Positions 46,767 to 59,460 of a DNA stretch of 64,000 nucleotides are shown here, piece after piece. A program made the position numbers and the translations under genes. The stretch comes from Streptomyces griseoviridis (GTDB lineage: Bacteria > Actinomycetota > Actinomycetes > Streptomycetales > Streptomycetaceae): the NCBI RefSeq assembly GCF_005222485.1, contig NZ_CP029078.1, forward strand, positions 1,702,001 to 1,766,000, written 5' to 3'. Position 1 is the first letter of the stretch, and every line of letters starts with the position of its first letter. The notes under the pieces were generated by a model. The model saw nothing but the letters and a program-made list of their open reading frames with translations. It did not search any database and was not told the origin of the DNA.

Positions 46767-47612
46767 TCACACCGTCGCGAGAACGGCCCTGATCTCCTCG
46801 GTGAACCGGTCGGCGGCCGCCCGCAGCGCCCCCGCGTCAGGACCGTGCCGCAGGACGCCCCGGCTGACGTTCGGGACGACGGCGCGCACGGCGGACCCGA
46901 ACACGGTCGGCAGGTCGGCCGCGGTGGCGCCCTGCGCGCCGACGCCCGGCGCGAGCAGCGGGCCGTTGATCGCGAGGTCGTAGGAGGACAGGTCGCCCAG
47001 CGTGGCGCCCACCACCGCGCCGAAGGAACCGAGCGGCTCCTCCCCCGCGTTCTCGGCCGCCAGGTGCGCCAGCATCGTCGCGCCGACGTCACGGCCGTCG
47101 GCACGCACCGCGCGCTGCACCTCGCCGCCCTCCGGGTTGGAGGTGAGCGCCAGCACGAACAGCCCGGTGCCGCCGCGCCTGGCCAGCTCGACGGCGGGCG
47201 CGAGCGAGCCGTAGCCGAGGTACGGCGAGACGGTGAGCGCGTCGGAGAACAGCGGGGAGTCCGGGTGCAGGAAGGTCTCGGCGTACCCGGCCATGGTCGA
47301 GCCGATGTCGCCGCGCTTGGCGTCCATCACGACCAGGGCGCCGGCCGCCCGCGCCTCCTCGACGGTCCTCTCCAGGACGGCGATCCCGCGCGAGCCGAAC
47401 CGCTCGAAGAAGGCGCTCTGCGGCTTGAGGACGGCGACCCGGTCGGCCACCGCCGCCACGACCGTGCGGCTGAACCGTTCGAGTCCCGCCACGTCGTCGG
47501 CCAGGCCCCAGTCCGTGAGCAGGGACGCGTGCGGGTCGATGCCGACGCAGAGCGGGCCGCGGGTGTCCATGGCGCGGCGCAGCCGGGCGCCGAAGGGTTC
47601 CAGGGCGGTCAT
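46767..47612 (-). CDS. pyrF: Orotidine-5'-phosphate decarboxylase (type 2)
   Basis: The last step of UMP synthesis. It has 281 residues. The active-site strand is ALVVMDAKRGDIGSTMAGYA near residues 95-114, carrying the Asp-Lys-Asp set typical of the longer actinobacterial type. The N-terminal CVGIDPHASLL is the substrate-phosphate region of this type. Its ATG overlaps the pyrD stop by 4 bp; it ends the operon. Confidence 0.96.
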   Translation of the reverse strand: MTALEPFGARLRRAMDTRGPLCVGIDPHASLLTDWGLADDVAGLERFSRTVVAAVADRVAVLKPQSAFFERFGSRGIAVLERTVEEARAAGALVVMDAKRGDIGSTMAGYAETFLHPDSPLFSDALTVSPYLGYGSLAPAVELARRGGTGLFVLALTSNPEGGEVQRAVRADGRDVGATMLAHLAAENAGEEPLGSFGAVVGATLGDLSSYDLAINGPLLAPGVGAQGATAADLPTVFGSAVRAVVPNVSRGVLRHGPDAGALRAAADRFTEEIRAVLATV

Positions 47613-48715
47613 GCGGCCTTCCTGACGTCGGCGCCGACCGCGTCGGCGAGGGTGGCGTACGGGCTGGTGCGCAGCCGGGCGGCGAGTCCCTTGTGGACGG
47701 AACGGGCCCAGAACGGGCCCTCGTAGACGAAGGCGCTGTAGCCCTGCACCAGGGTGGCGCCGGCCAGCACCCGCTGCCAGGCGTCCTCGGCGTTCTCGAC
47801 GCCGCCGACGCCCACCAGGGTGACGCGGTCGCCCACGCGCGCGTAGAGGCGGCGCAGGACCTCGAGGGAGCGTTCCTTGAGGGGCGCGCCGGAGAGACCG
47901 CCGGTCTCCTGGACCAGGGCGGGTTCCGAGGCGAGGCCGAGCCCTTCGCGGGCGATGGTGGTGTTGGTGGCGATGATCCCGTCCAGGCCGAGTTCCACGG
48001 CGAGGTCGGCGACCGCGTCGATGTCCTCGTCGGCGAGGTCGGGCGCGATCTTCACCAGGAGCGGGACCCGGCGGGCGGTGACCGTGAGGTCGGCGGCCTC
48101 GCGCACGGCCGTCAGGAGCGGGCGCAGCGCCTCGGTGGCCTGGAGGTCGCGCAGTCCGGGGGTGTTGGGCGAGGAGACGTTGACGACGAGGTAGTCGGCG
48201 TGGGGCGCGAGCCGCTCGGTGGACGTCACGTAGTCGGCGACGGCGTCGGCCTCGGCGACCGCCTTGGTCTTGCCGATGTTGACGCCCACGACGGTCCTGA
48301 AGACGGCCTCGCGGGACGCCAGCCGGGCCGCGACGGCGAGCGAGCCCTCGTTGTTGAAGCCCATGCGGTTGATCAGTGCCCGGTCGGGGACCAGCCGGAA
48401 CAGCCGCTTCTTGGGGTTGCCCGGCTGCGGCTGTCCGGTGACCGTGCCGATCTCGACGTGGTCGAAGCCGAGCATAGCCATGCCGTCGATGGCGACCGCG
48501 TTCTTGTCGAAGCCAGCGGCGAGCCCGAACGGTCCGTGCATCCGCAGCCCGAGGGCCTCGGTGCGCAGTTCCCGGTGGCGGGGCGCGAGGGCGGCGGCCA
48601 GGAAGGTGCGCAGGACCGGGACGCGGGCGGCGAGGCGGATCCAGCGGAAGGCGAGGTGGTGGGCGGCCTCGGGGTCCATCCGCCGGAAGACGAGGTTGAA
48701 GAAGATCTTGTACAT
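47609..48715 (-). CDS. pyrD: Dihydroorotate dehydrogenase, class 2 (quinone)
   Basis: Oxidises dihydroorotate to orotate at the membrane. It has 368 residues. An N-terminal amphipathic segment ([20 protein letters not shown]) is typical of the quinone-linked class. FMN site sequences include [14 protein letters not shown]; the catalytic serine is in [16 protein letters not shown] near 178-193. The start follows a 17-bp hairpin by about 10 nt, with GTGAGGACACC as ribosome site, so expression may be tuned apart from carB. Confidence 0.96.
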   Translation of the reverse strand: MYKIFFNLVFRRMDPEAAHHLAFRWIRLAARVPVLRTFLAAALAPRHRELRTEALGLRMHGPFGLAAGFDKNAVAIDGMAMLGFDHVEIGTVTGQPQPGNPKKRLFRLVPDRALINRMGFNNEGSLAVAARLASREAVFRTVVGVNIGKTKAVAEADAVADYVTSTERLAPHADYLVVNVSSPNTPGLRDLQATEALRPLLTAVREAADLTVTARRVPLLVKIAPDLADEDIDAVADLAVELGLDGIIATNTTIAREGLGLASEPALVQETGGLSGAPLKERSLEVLRRLYARVGDRVTLVGVGGVENAEDAWQRVLAGATLVQGYSAFVYEGPFWARSVHKGLAARLRTSPYATLADAVGADVRKAA

Positions 48716-48725
48716 GGTGTCCTCA

Positions 48726-48763
48726 CGACGAGGGGGACACCGTTTCCGGTGTCCCCCTCGTCG
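48726..48763 (-). terminator. Strong hairpin between carB and pyrD
   Basis: Arms 48726-48742 and 48747-48763 are complementary over 17 nt around TTTC (core CGAGGGGGACACCG). On the minus strand it follows the carB stop by 4 nt and ends about 10 nt before the pyrD start. It could terminate, stabilise upstream mRNA or attenuate. Confidence 0.8.
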
Positions 48764-48767
48764 GCTG

Positions 48768-52068
<3,301 letters not shown>

Positions 52069-52076
<8 letters not shown>

Positions 52077-53226
52077 GCTGGCCCTCCATCAGGGAAACGA
52101 AGCGGTCGAACAGGTAGGCGGCGTCGTGCGGGCCTGCCGCCGCTTCGGGGTGGTACTGGACGCTGAAGGCCGGCCGGTCGAGCAGGTGCAGGCCCTCCAC
52201 CACGTTGTCGTTCAGGCAGACGTGGGAGACCTCGGCGCGGCCGAACTCCGTCTCGCTGACCCGGTCGAGGGGGGCGTCGACGGCGAAGCCGTGGTTGTGC
52301 GCGGTGACCTCGACCTTGCCGGTCGTGCGGTCCTGCACGGGCTGGTTGATGCCGCGGTGGCCGTACTTCAGCTTGTAGGTGCCGAAGCCGAGGGCGCGGC
52401 CCAGGATCTGGTTGCCGAAGCAGATGCCGAAGAGCGGGGTGGAGCGCTCCAGGACGGCGCGCATCACGGCGACCGCGTGGTCGGCGGTGGCCGGGTCGCC
52501 GGGCCCGTTGGAGAAGAACACTCCGTCGGGGGCGACGGCGTACACGTCGTCGGCGGTGGCGGTGGCGGGCAGCACGTGCACCTCGATGCCGCGTTCGGCC
52601 ATCCGGTGCGGGGTCATGCCCTTGATGCCGAGGTCGACGGCGGCGACGGTGAACTTCTTCTCGCCGATCGCGGGGACGACGTACGCCTCGTCGGTGGCGA
52701 CCTCGGCGGAGAGGTCGGCACCCGTCATCTCGGGGGCCTCCCTGACCTGGGCGAGCATCCGCTCGTCGGCGGGCAGGGCGGGGCCGGAGAAGATGCCGAC
52801 GCGCATGGCGCCGCGCTCGCGCAGGTGGCGGGTGAGGGCGCGGGTGTCGACGCCGGAGATGCCGACGACGCCCTGGCCGCGCAGCTCCTCGTCGAGGGAG
52901 CGGCGGGAGCGCCAGTTGGACGGCACGCGCGCGGGGTCGCGCACGACGTACCCGGCGACCCAGATGCGGCCCGACTCGGGGTCCTCGTCGTTGACGCCGG
53001 TGTTGCCGACGTGCGGTGCGGTCATCACGACGACCTGGCGGTGGTACGACGGGTCGGTGAGGGTCTCCTGGTAGCCGGTCATGCCGGTGGAGAACACGGC
53101 CTCGCCGAAGGTGACCCCCACGGCCCCGTAGGCGCGGCCGCGGAAGATCCGGCCGTCCTCCAGGACGAGTACGGCGGGAGCCGCCTGGTGCCTCCGCGAG
53201 GCCGCTCCCTGGATGGAGGTTGTCAT
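52069..53226 (-). CDS. carA: Carbamoyl-phosphate synthase small (glutaminase) subunit
   Basis: A 385-residue protein that supplies ammonia from glutamine to CarB. The N-terminal CPSase domain includes [20 protein letters not shown]. The C-terminal class I amidotransferase has the nucleophile Cys in [12 protein letters not shown] and the His/Glu pair in [18 protein letters not shown] 53226 is preceded by GGAAGG and overlaps the stop of the upstream PH-like gene by 4 bp. Confidence 0.97.
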
Positions 53227-53783
53227 CGTGCGCCTTCCGTCTTGTTGATCATCTGGTTCAGGGCGTCGACCCACTCGGTGTGCTCGGCCGCGCGGTCCGA
53301 GCGGAACCCGGAGTCGATCAGCCGGTCGCCGTGCTCCCACGTCACCACGAGGAGCCCGCCCTCGGTGAGGACCTTGCCCGCGATGCCCTTGTCGAGCCGG
53401 GCCTCGCGCAGCCGGTCGAGCGGCACGAAGAAGTCGCGGGCGCCGGGCCGTACGACGTCGAGGCCGGCGTCGGTCAGCGTCAGCTCGGCCCGGCTGCGGG
53501 TGCCGAGGCCGTGCGCCACGATGCGGTCGAGCCACTGTCCCGCGGTGGTGGAGCCGTGGTAGCGACCGCTCATGGTCAGCCTGGCCGCGCCGGGCGTGTC
53601 CGGCGCGGTGGGCAGCTCGGGCAGGTCCCCCTGGAGGGTGCCGCGCCATTTCCAGCCCTCGCGCATCAGCCAGTAGACGAGCGCGACGAACAGCGCGAGT
53701 CCGACGAGCCAGCCGAGCCTGGCGGCCCAGTCGGTGACCTCGGCCGACTTCTTCTCGGCCGCGAGCAGGATTACAGGTGTCAC
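53223..53783 (-). CDS. Membrane PH-like domain protein embedded in the pyr operon
   Basis: A 186-residue protein with one hydrophobic span ([17 protein letters not shown]) near residues 23-39. A beta-rich PH-like domain follows ([39 protein letters not shown]). It overlaps pyrC and carA by 4 bp on either side, so it is co-translated with the pathway enzymes. Its function is unknown. Tight coupling suggests a membrane or assembly role for pyrimidine enzymes, but this is only inference. Confidence 0.85.
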   Translation of the reverse strand: MTPVILLAAEKKSAEVTDWAARLGWLVGLALFVALVYWLMREGWKWRGTLQGDLPELPTAPDTPGAARLTMSGRYHGSTTAGQWLDRIVAHGLGTRSRAELTLTDAGLDVVRPGARDFFVPLDRLREARLDKGIAGKVLTEGGLLVVTWEHGDRLIDSGFRSDRAAEHTEWVDALNQMINKTEGAR

Positions 53784-55066
53784 GTGAGCTTCCCGTCGAC
53801 GAGCGTGGCCTTGCCCCTGAGCCAGGTGTGCGTCACACGGCCCGGCAGCTCACGCCCCTCGTACGGGGTGTTCCGGCTGCGCGAGGCGAAGCCCGCGGGG
53901 TCCACCGACCCACGGTATGCCGTGTCGACGAGCGTGAGGTTGGCGGGCTCACCAGCCGAGACGGGGCGGCCGTGGCCGTCGGCCCCGCCGATCTCGGCGG
54001 GCTTGGCGGACATGCGTTCGGCGACCCCGGCCCAGGTGAGGAGCCCGGTGTCCACCATGGTCTCCTGCACCACTGACAACGCGGTCTCCAGGCCGACCAT
54101 CCCCATGGCGGCGGCGGCCCACTCGCAGTCCTTGTCCTCGTGCGGGTGCGGGGCGTGGTCGGTGGCGACGATGTCGATCGTGCCGTCGGCGAGCGCCTCG
54201 CGCAGGGCCAGCACGTCGCGCTCGGTGCGCAGCGGCGGGTTGACCTTGTAGACGGGGTTGTAGGTGCGCACCAGTTCGTCGGTGAGCAGCAGGTGGTGCG
54301 GGGTGACCTCGGCGGTGACGTCGATGCCGCGGGACTTGGCCCAGCGGACGATCTCCACGGAGCCGGCGGTCGAGAGGTGGCAGATGTGGACGCGGGAGCC
54401 GACGTGCTCGGCGAGCAGGACGTCCCGGGCGATGATCGACTCCTCGGCCACCGCGGGCCAGCCGCCGAGGCCCAGCTCGGCGGAGACGACACCCTCGTTC
54501 ATCTCGGCGCCCTCGGTGAGCCGCGGCTCCTGGGCGTGCTGGGCGACGACCCCGCCGAAGGCCTTCACGTACTCCAGGGCGCGGCGCATGATCACGGCGT
54601 CGTGGACGCACTTGCCGTCGTCGGAGAAGACGGTGACGCCGGCCGCCGACTCGTGCATGGCGCCCAGTTCGGCGAGCTTCCTGCCCTCCAGGCCGACGGT
54701 GACGGCGCCGATCGGCTGCACGTCGCAGTAGCCGTGGTCGCGGCCGAGCCGGTAGACCTGCTCGACGACGCCGGCGGTGTCGGCGACCGGGAAGGTGTTG
54801 GCCATCGCGAAGACGGCCGTGAAGCCGCCGGAGGCCGCCGCGCGCGTGCCGGTCAGCACGGTCTCGGAGTCCTCGCGGCCGGGCTCGCGCAGATGGGTGT
54901 GCAGGTCGACGAGGCCGGGCAGCAGCACCTTGCCCTCGGCCTCGACGACCTCGGCGCCTTCGGCCGTGAGGCCGGTGCCGACCTCGGCGATGGTCTCGCC
55001 GTCGATCAGGACGTCCTGCGGGTCGTGGCCGAGCACCTTCGCACCGCGGATCAGGATCTTGCTCAT
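53780..55066 (-). CDS. pyrC: Dihydroorotase (type I)
   Basis: Cyclises carbamoyl aspartate to dihydroorotate. It has 428 residues. The metal motif HxH is in [16 protein letters not shown] near residues 50-65. Further metal ligands lie in [20 protein letters not shown] and [15 protein letters not shown]. The sequence is of the long, bacterial type I class. It overlaps pyrB by 4 bp upstream and the PH-like gene by 4 bp downstream. Confidence 0.97.
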   Translation of the reverse strand: MSKILIRGAKVLGHDPQDVLIDGETIAEVGTGLTAEGAEVVEAEGKVLLPGLVDLHTHLREPGREDSETVLTGTRAAASGGFTAVFAMANTFPVADTAGVVEQVYRLGRDHGYCDVQPIGAVTVGLEGRKLAELGAMHESAAGVTVFSDDGKCVHDAVIMRRALEYVKAFGGVVAQHAQEPRLTEGAEMNEGVVSAELGLGGWPAVAEESIIARDVLLAEHVGSRVHICHLSTAGSVEIVRWAKSRGIDVTAEVTPHHLLLTDELVRTYNPVYKVNPPLRTERDVLALREALADGTIDIVATDHAPHPHEDKDCEWAAAAMGMVGLETALSVVQETMVDTGLLTWAGVAERMSAKPAEIGGADGHGRPVSAGEPANLTLVDTAYRGSVDPAGFASRSRNTPYEGRELPGRVTHTWLRGKATLVDGKLT

Positions 55067-56049
55067 CGTTCGGACTTCTCCTCGGTGCGGGTGTGGGTGA
55101 CGGCGGGCTCGTTGCCGCCGAGCAGCAGATACAGGACGGCCATCCGGATGGAGACTCCGTTTGCGACCTGCTCGACGACGGTGCAGCGCTCCGAGTCGGC
55201 GACCTCGGCGGTGATCTCCATGCCGCGGACCATCGGTCCCGGGTGCATCACGACGGCGTGCTCCGGCATCCGCGCCATCCGGTCGCCGTCGAGGCCGTAG
55301 CGGCGCGAGTACTCGCGCTCGGTCGGGAAGAACGCGGCGTTCATGCGCTCGCGCTGGACGCGGAGCATCATCACGGCGTCGGACTTGGGCAGGACGGCGT
55401 CGAGGTCGTAGGACACCTCGCAGGGCCAGTTCCCGACGCCGACCGGCACCAGGGTGGGCGGGGCGACCAGGGTGACCTCGGCGCCCAGGGTGTGCAGCAG
55501 GTCGACGTTGGAGCGGGCGACCCGGCTGTGCAGGATGTCGCCGACGATCGTGATGCGCCGCCCGTCGAGGTCCTGGCCGAGCCCGGTGTCCCGGCCGACC
55601 AGCCGGCGGCGCATGGTGAACGCGTCCAGGAGCGCCTGGGTGGGGTGTTGGTGGGTGCCGTCGCCCGCGTTGATGACGGCGGCGTCGATCCAGCCGGAGT
55701 TGGCGAGCCGGTAGGGGGCCCCGGAGGCGCCGTGCCTGATGACCACGGCGTCGACGCCCATGGCCTCCAGGGTCTGGGCGGTGTCCTTCAGGGACTCACC
55801 CTTGGAGACGCTCGATCCCTTGGCGGTGAAGTTGATGACGTCCGCGGACAGGCGCTTCTCCGCGGCCTCGAAGGAGATCCGGGTCCGGGTCGAGTCCTCG
55901 AAGAAGAGGTTGACGACCGTCCGGCCGCGCAGGGTCGGCAGCTTCTTGATCGGCCGGTCGGCGACCCGGGCCATCTCCTCGGCGGTGTCGAGGATCAGGA
56001 CGGCGTCGTCGCGGGTGAGGTCGGCGGCCGAGATGAGATGACGCAGCAT
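55063..56049 (-). CDS. pyrB: Aspartate carbamoyltransferase catalytic subunit
   Basis: Condenses carbamoyl phosphate with aspartate. It has 328 residues with the carbamoyl-phosphate loop [20 protein letters not shown] near 50-69, [15 protein letters not shown], and the aspartate site MLRVQRERM. No pyrI regulatory gene follows, as is usual in actinobacteria, where the catalytic subunit works with PyrC. A hairpin lies between it and pyrR. Confidence 0.97.
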   Translation of the reverse strand: MLRHLISAADLTRDDAVLILDTAEEMARVADRPIKKLPTLRGRTVVNLFFEDSTRTRISFEAAEKRLSADVINFTAKGSSVSKGESLKDTAQTLEAMGVDAVVIRHGASGAPYRLANSGWIDAAVINAGDGTHQHPTQALLDAFTMRRRLVGRDTGLGQDLDGRRITIVGDILHSRVARSNVDLLHTLGAEVTLVAPPTLVPVGVGNWPCEVSYDLDAVLPKSDAVMMLRVQRERMNAAFFPTEREYSRRYGLDGDRMARMPEHAVVMHPGPMVRGMEITAEVADSERCTVVEQVANGVSIRMAVLYLLLGGNEPAVTHTRTEEKSER

Positions 56050-56105
56050 CTGTCAGGCTCCGTAAGGCAGTTCAGGTATGAGGAGATTCCGGGCAGGCGA
56101 AGGCG

Positions 56106-56130
56106 CGGCACACCGCTTCGGGGTGCGCCG
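56106..56130 (-). promoter_or_regulatory. Hairpin between pyrR and pyrB
   Basis: CGGCACACC at 56106-56114 pairs with GGTGCGCCG at 56122-56130, with one mismatch. It falls in the 89-nt gap between pyrR and pyrB and may tune the downstream genes. The role is uncertain. Confidence 0.35.
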
Positions 56131-56138
56131 TCGGTCCG

Positions 56139-56803
<665 letters not shown>

Positions 56804-56922
56804 ACCTTAAAGGACGTCGGATTTGCGCCATCCACGGTAGCAGGCCCCGCCGTGCCCCCGATTCACCCCCCTGGCGTAATCGGCCACGGCTGTCGCGGAA
56901 GCGTCGGTGTGGACCATTCGGC

Positions 56923-56952
56923 TTGACGCACGAGAGTCACGCTGCGTAACCT
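56923..56952 (+). promoter_or_regulatory. bldD promoter
   Basis: TTGACG at 56923-56928 and TAACCT at 56947-56952 are spaced 18 nt, placing transcription start near 56959 and a leader of about 64 nt before the ATG. BldD boxes overlap the spacer and start site. Confidence 0.7.
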
Positions 56953-56966
56953 CACAGTGAGTTACC
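56936..56966. promoter_or_regulatory. BldD boxes at the bldD promoter
   Basis: GTCACGCTGCGTAAC at 56936-56950 fits every fixed position of the BldD consensus (T at 2, AC, C-W-G, GT, A). A second site, AGTGA-G-TTACC at 56956-56966, matches the older half-site form with one change. Both overlap the promoter, fitting autorepression. Confidence 0.8.
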
Positions 56967-57022
56967 AGACGCGCGGCACGGAAACCAAGCCGCTCCGCGC
57001 GACACAGTGTCCGGGGAGCTAT

Positions 57023-57526
57023 ATGTCCAGCGAATACGCCAAACAGCTCGGGGCCAAGCTTCGGGCCATCCGCACCCAGCAGGGCCTTTCCCTCCACGGA
57101 GTCGAGGAGAAGTCGCAGGGACGCTGGAAGGCCGTCGTGGTCGGTTCGTACGAACGCGGCGACCGCGCCGTGACCGTGCAGCGCCTGGCCGAGCTGGCGG
57201 ACTTCTACGGCGTTCCGGTGCAGGAGCTGCTGCCGGGCACCACTCCCGGCGGGGCCGCCGAGCCGCCGCCGAAGCTGGTCCTCGACCTGGAGCGGCTGGC
57301 CACGGTGCCGGCCGAGAAGGCGGGCCCGCTCCAGCGGTACGCCGCGACGATCCAGTCCCAGCGGGGCGACTACAACGGCAAGGTGCTGTCGATCCGCCAG
57401 GACGACCTGCGCACACTGGCCGTCATCTACGACCAGTCGCCCTCGGTCCTCACCGAGCAGCTGATCAGCTGGGGTGTGCTGGACGCGGACGCGCGCCGAG
57501 CGGTGGCCACGCACGACGAGGGCTGA
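57023..57526 (+). CDS. bldD: Developmental master regulator BldD
   Basis: A 167-residue repressor of sporulation genes. The N-terminal XRE HTH includes LGAKLRAIRTQQGLSLHGVE and SYERGDRAVTVQRLAELADF. The C-terminal domain keeps the c-di-GMP signature RGD-x8-RQDD (Arg114-Gly-Asp, then Arg125-Gln-Asp-Asp), so it should dimerise around tetrameric c-di-GMP. ATG 57023 is preceded by CGGGGAGCTAT. It is divergent from pyrR and ends at a classical terminator. Confidence 0.98.
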   Translation: MSSEYAKQLGAKLRAIRTQQGLSLHGVEEKSQGRWKAVVVGSYERGDRAVTVQRLAELADFYGVPVQELLPGTTPGGAAEPPPKLVLDLERLATVPAEKAGPLQRYAATIQSQRGDYNGKVLSIRQDDLRTLAVIYDQSPSVLTEQLISWGVLDADARRAVATHDEG

Positions 57527-57552
57527 TCCGCTCCCCGCTTGCGAAGAAACGT

Positions 57553-57605
57553 GCCACCGAGGTGGCCGGAACCCGACGGTTCCGGCTCTCTCGGTGGCTT
57601 TTTTT
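57553..57605 (+). terminator. Intrinsic terminator of bldD
   Basis: GCCACCGAG and CTCGGTGGC form the base stem, GCCGGAACC and GGTTCCGGC the upper stem, followed by seven T residues at 57599-57605. It is one of few U-tract terminators in the window. Confidence 0.93.
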
Positions 57606-57713
57606 CGTGGGCCGGGGGCGCGCCCGGATGCACGAGGGGCGCAGGGGTGGCGAGTGGTGCGAGGGCCGCGTGGGACCCGGGGGCCACGAGAAACCTCGGA
57701 GGCGACGCGCGGA

Positions 57714-57775
57714 GTCGGGAGCAGTCCGGAGCCGTCGGAAACCGTCCGGAGCAGTCGGGAGCCGTCGGGAGGCGC
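57714..57775. repeat. 11-12-bp degenerate repeats downstream of bldD
   Basis: About five units of the type CGG(G/A)AGC(A/C)GTC lie in tandem in the gap after the bldD terminator. No gene is involved. Confidence 0.75.
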
Positions 57776-58182
57776 AGGAGCCACGGGGAGCCTCCCGCGG
57801 GGCACGGAGGCGGCCGGGGTGCGCGCGGCGGACGCCAGGGCGACGCAGGGGCCTCACAGGGGCGTGCGGGAGGGTGTCAGGCACGGGGGCGTGCGAGGCG
57901 CGCGATCGGGCGCGGGAGGCGGGGCCGTTCGCGCCGCACGGTCCGACCGGTGCGCGCGCCGCGCGGTCCGGCGCGGGACACACGGCGAAACGGGATCGCT
58001 CTCGCAGCCGTCACAGGACAATCGCCGAGCGCGTCTCCCCCGGCCGACGCCTGTCGAGGCGCACGGTCGGACCGCGGGCCCACGCCCCCCGGCGACGCGG
58101 GAGCGCTCGCGCGGGCCGACGCCCGGCCGGTGCGCAGACCTCGTCGAGCACATCGCCCCGGCCCGGACCGCCACCGCAGTCC

Positions 58183-58314
58183 CGAAGTTCCCGGAGATCC
58201 CGGAGTTCCCGGAGACGCCGAAGCTCCCGGAGTCCCGGAGTCCCGGAGATGCCGAAGTTCCCGGAACTCCCAAAGTTCCCGCAGTTCCCGCAGTTCCCGC
58301 AGTTCCCGGAGATG
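58183..58314. repeat. 9-bp minisatellite downstream of nusB
   Basis: About fourteen units of CCCG(G/C)AG(T/A)T with small variants are arranged head to tail, ending just before the nusB terminator. On the plus strand they would read Pro-Glu-Phe/Pro-Ala-Val, but no start or ribosome site supports a gene. Confidence 0.85.
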
Positions 58315-58353
58315 CCGGAGGGCCCGCAGCAGGTCATGCTGTGGGCCCTCCGG
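58315..58353 (-). terminator. Terminator of the efp-nusB transcript
   Basis: CCGGAGGGCCC at 58315-58325 pairs perfectly with GGGCCCTCCGG at 58343-58353, with an inner CAGCA/TGCTG helix. It lies 46 nt past the nusB stop on the minus strand. Confidence 0.85.
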
Positions 58354-58398
58354 CGTCTTCGGCCGCCCGGTGCGCGCGACGGCGTGGTGGTGCGCCTT

Positions 58399-58833
58399 CT
58401 ATGCCTCGTCCCGGCGCAGCGAGGGCTTGAGCTCCTTGAAGCGGCCCAGCAGGCCGTTCACGAACGAGGGCGACTCGTCGGTGGAGAACTCCTTCGCCAG
58501 CTGCACCATCTCGTCGAGGACGACGGCGTCCGGGGTCTCGTCGACCCAGATCAGCTCGTACGCCCCCAGACGCAGGATGTTGCGGTCCACGACCGGCATC
58601 CGGTCCAACGTCCAGCCCACGGCGTACTGGGCGATGAGGTCGTCGATCCGCCGCGCGTGCTGCGCGTAGCCCTCGACGAGCTGCATCGTGTACTCGCTCA
58701 CCGGCGGCTGCCGGGTGTCGCCCCGGGAGAGCCGGATCCAGTCCGCGAGGACCGTGAGGACGTCGGCTCCGCGCTGGTCGCCCTCGAAGAGGATCTGGAA
58801 GGCGCGCTTGCGGGCCGTGTTGCGGGCAGCCAC
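58399..58833 (-). CDS. nusB: Transcription antitermination factor NusB
   Basis: A 144-residue factor that, with NusE, binds boxA RNA in rRNA operons. It begins AARNTARKRAFQILFEGDQR at GTG 58833. Core helices include LDRMPVVDRNILRLGAYELI and VVLDEMVQLAKEFSTDESPS. efp stops 2 nt before its start, so the two are coupled. It ends before a perfect hairpin. Confidence 0.96.
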   Translation of the reverse strand: MAARNTARKRAFQILFEGDQRGADVLTVLADWIRLSRGDTRQPPVSEYTMQLVEGYAQHARRIDDLIAQYAVGWTLDRMPVVDRNILRLGAYELIWVDETPDAVVLDEMVQLAKEFSTDESPSFVNGLLGRFKELKPSLRRDEA

Positions 58834-58835
58834 GG

Positions 58836-59402
58836 TTAGCTGTTCACCCGGCCGAGGTAGTCGCTCGTGCGGGTGTCGACCTTGATCTTCTCTCCGGTGG
58901 TGATGAAGAGGGGGACCTGGATCTGGTGGCCGGTCTCCAGGGTGGCGGGCTTGGTGCCGCCGGTGGAGCGGTCGCCCTGGACGCCGGGCTCGGTCTCCTG
59001 GACGACCAGCTCGACGGCGGCGGGCAGCTCGACGAAGAGCACCTCGCCCTCGTGCTGGGCGACGGTGGCCGTGAAGCCCTCGATCAGGAAGTTGGCGGCG
59101 TCGCCGACGGCCTTGCGGTCGACCATCAGCTGGTCGTAGGTCTCCATGTCCATGAAGACGAAGTACTCGCCGTCCATGTACGAGAACTGCATGTCGCGCT
59201 TGTCGACAGTGGCCGTCTCGACCTTGACACCGGCGTTGAACGTCTTGTCGACGACCTTGCCGGAGAGCACGTTCTTCAGCTTGGTGCGCACGAAGGCCGG
59301 GCCCTTGCCGGGCTTGACGTGCTGGAACTCGACGACGGACCACAGCTGGCCGCCGTCGAGCTTGAGCACCAGGCCGTTCTTGAGGTCGTTCGTGGAAGCC
59401 AC
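58836..59402 (-). CDS. efp: Translation elongation factor P
   Basis: A 188-residue factor that rescues ribosomes stalled at polyproline. It starts at GTG 59402 ([19 protein letters not shown]). The tip loop [17 protein letters not shown] near residues 28-44 carries the Lys usually modified or exposed at the P-site; no EpmA gene is visible here. The C-terminal OB domains end DYLGRVNS. A coupled nusB gene follows. Many proline-rich proteins in this window could depend on it. Confidence 0.97.
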   Translation of the reverse strand: MASTNDLKNGLVLKLDGGQLWSVVEFQHVKPGKGPAFVRTKLKNVLSGKVVDKTFNAGVKVETATVDKRDMQFSYMDGEYFVFMDMETYDQLMVDRKAVGDAANFLIEGFTATVAQHEGEVLFVELPAAVELVVQETEPGVQGDRSTGGTKPATLETGHQIQVPLFITTGEKIKVDTRTSDYLGRVNS

Positions 59403-59460
59403 GGTTGCGGAATCTCCTGGACTGACGTGGACGACCACGGGCCGGGCGCACAGCGCGAGG

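Larger units (their letters stand above)
57606..58314. other. Non-coding, repeat-rich stretch between bldD and nusB
   Basis: About 700 bp without a supportable gene. Frames read on both strands give only Arg/Gly/Pro-rich sequence. It contains two tandem-repeat tracts, listed separately. Confidence 0.7.

Noticed and set aside
46519..46770. 83-residue frame between sIHF and pyrF
   Set aside because: It runs through the perfect pyr terminator and has no ribosome site or domain.
58183..58325. Regular short repeats that could suggest a CRISPR array
   Set aside because: Units are 9 bp with no spacers, and no cas genes are present; it is a minisatellite.
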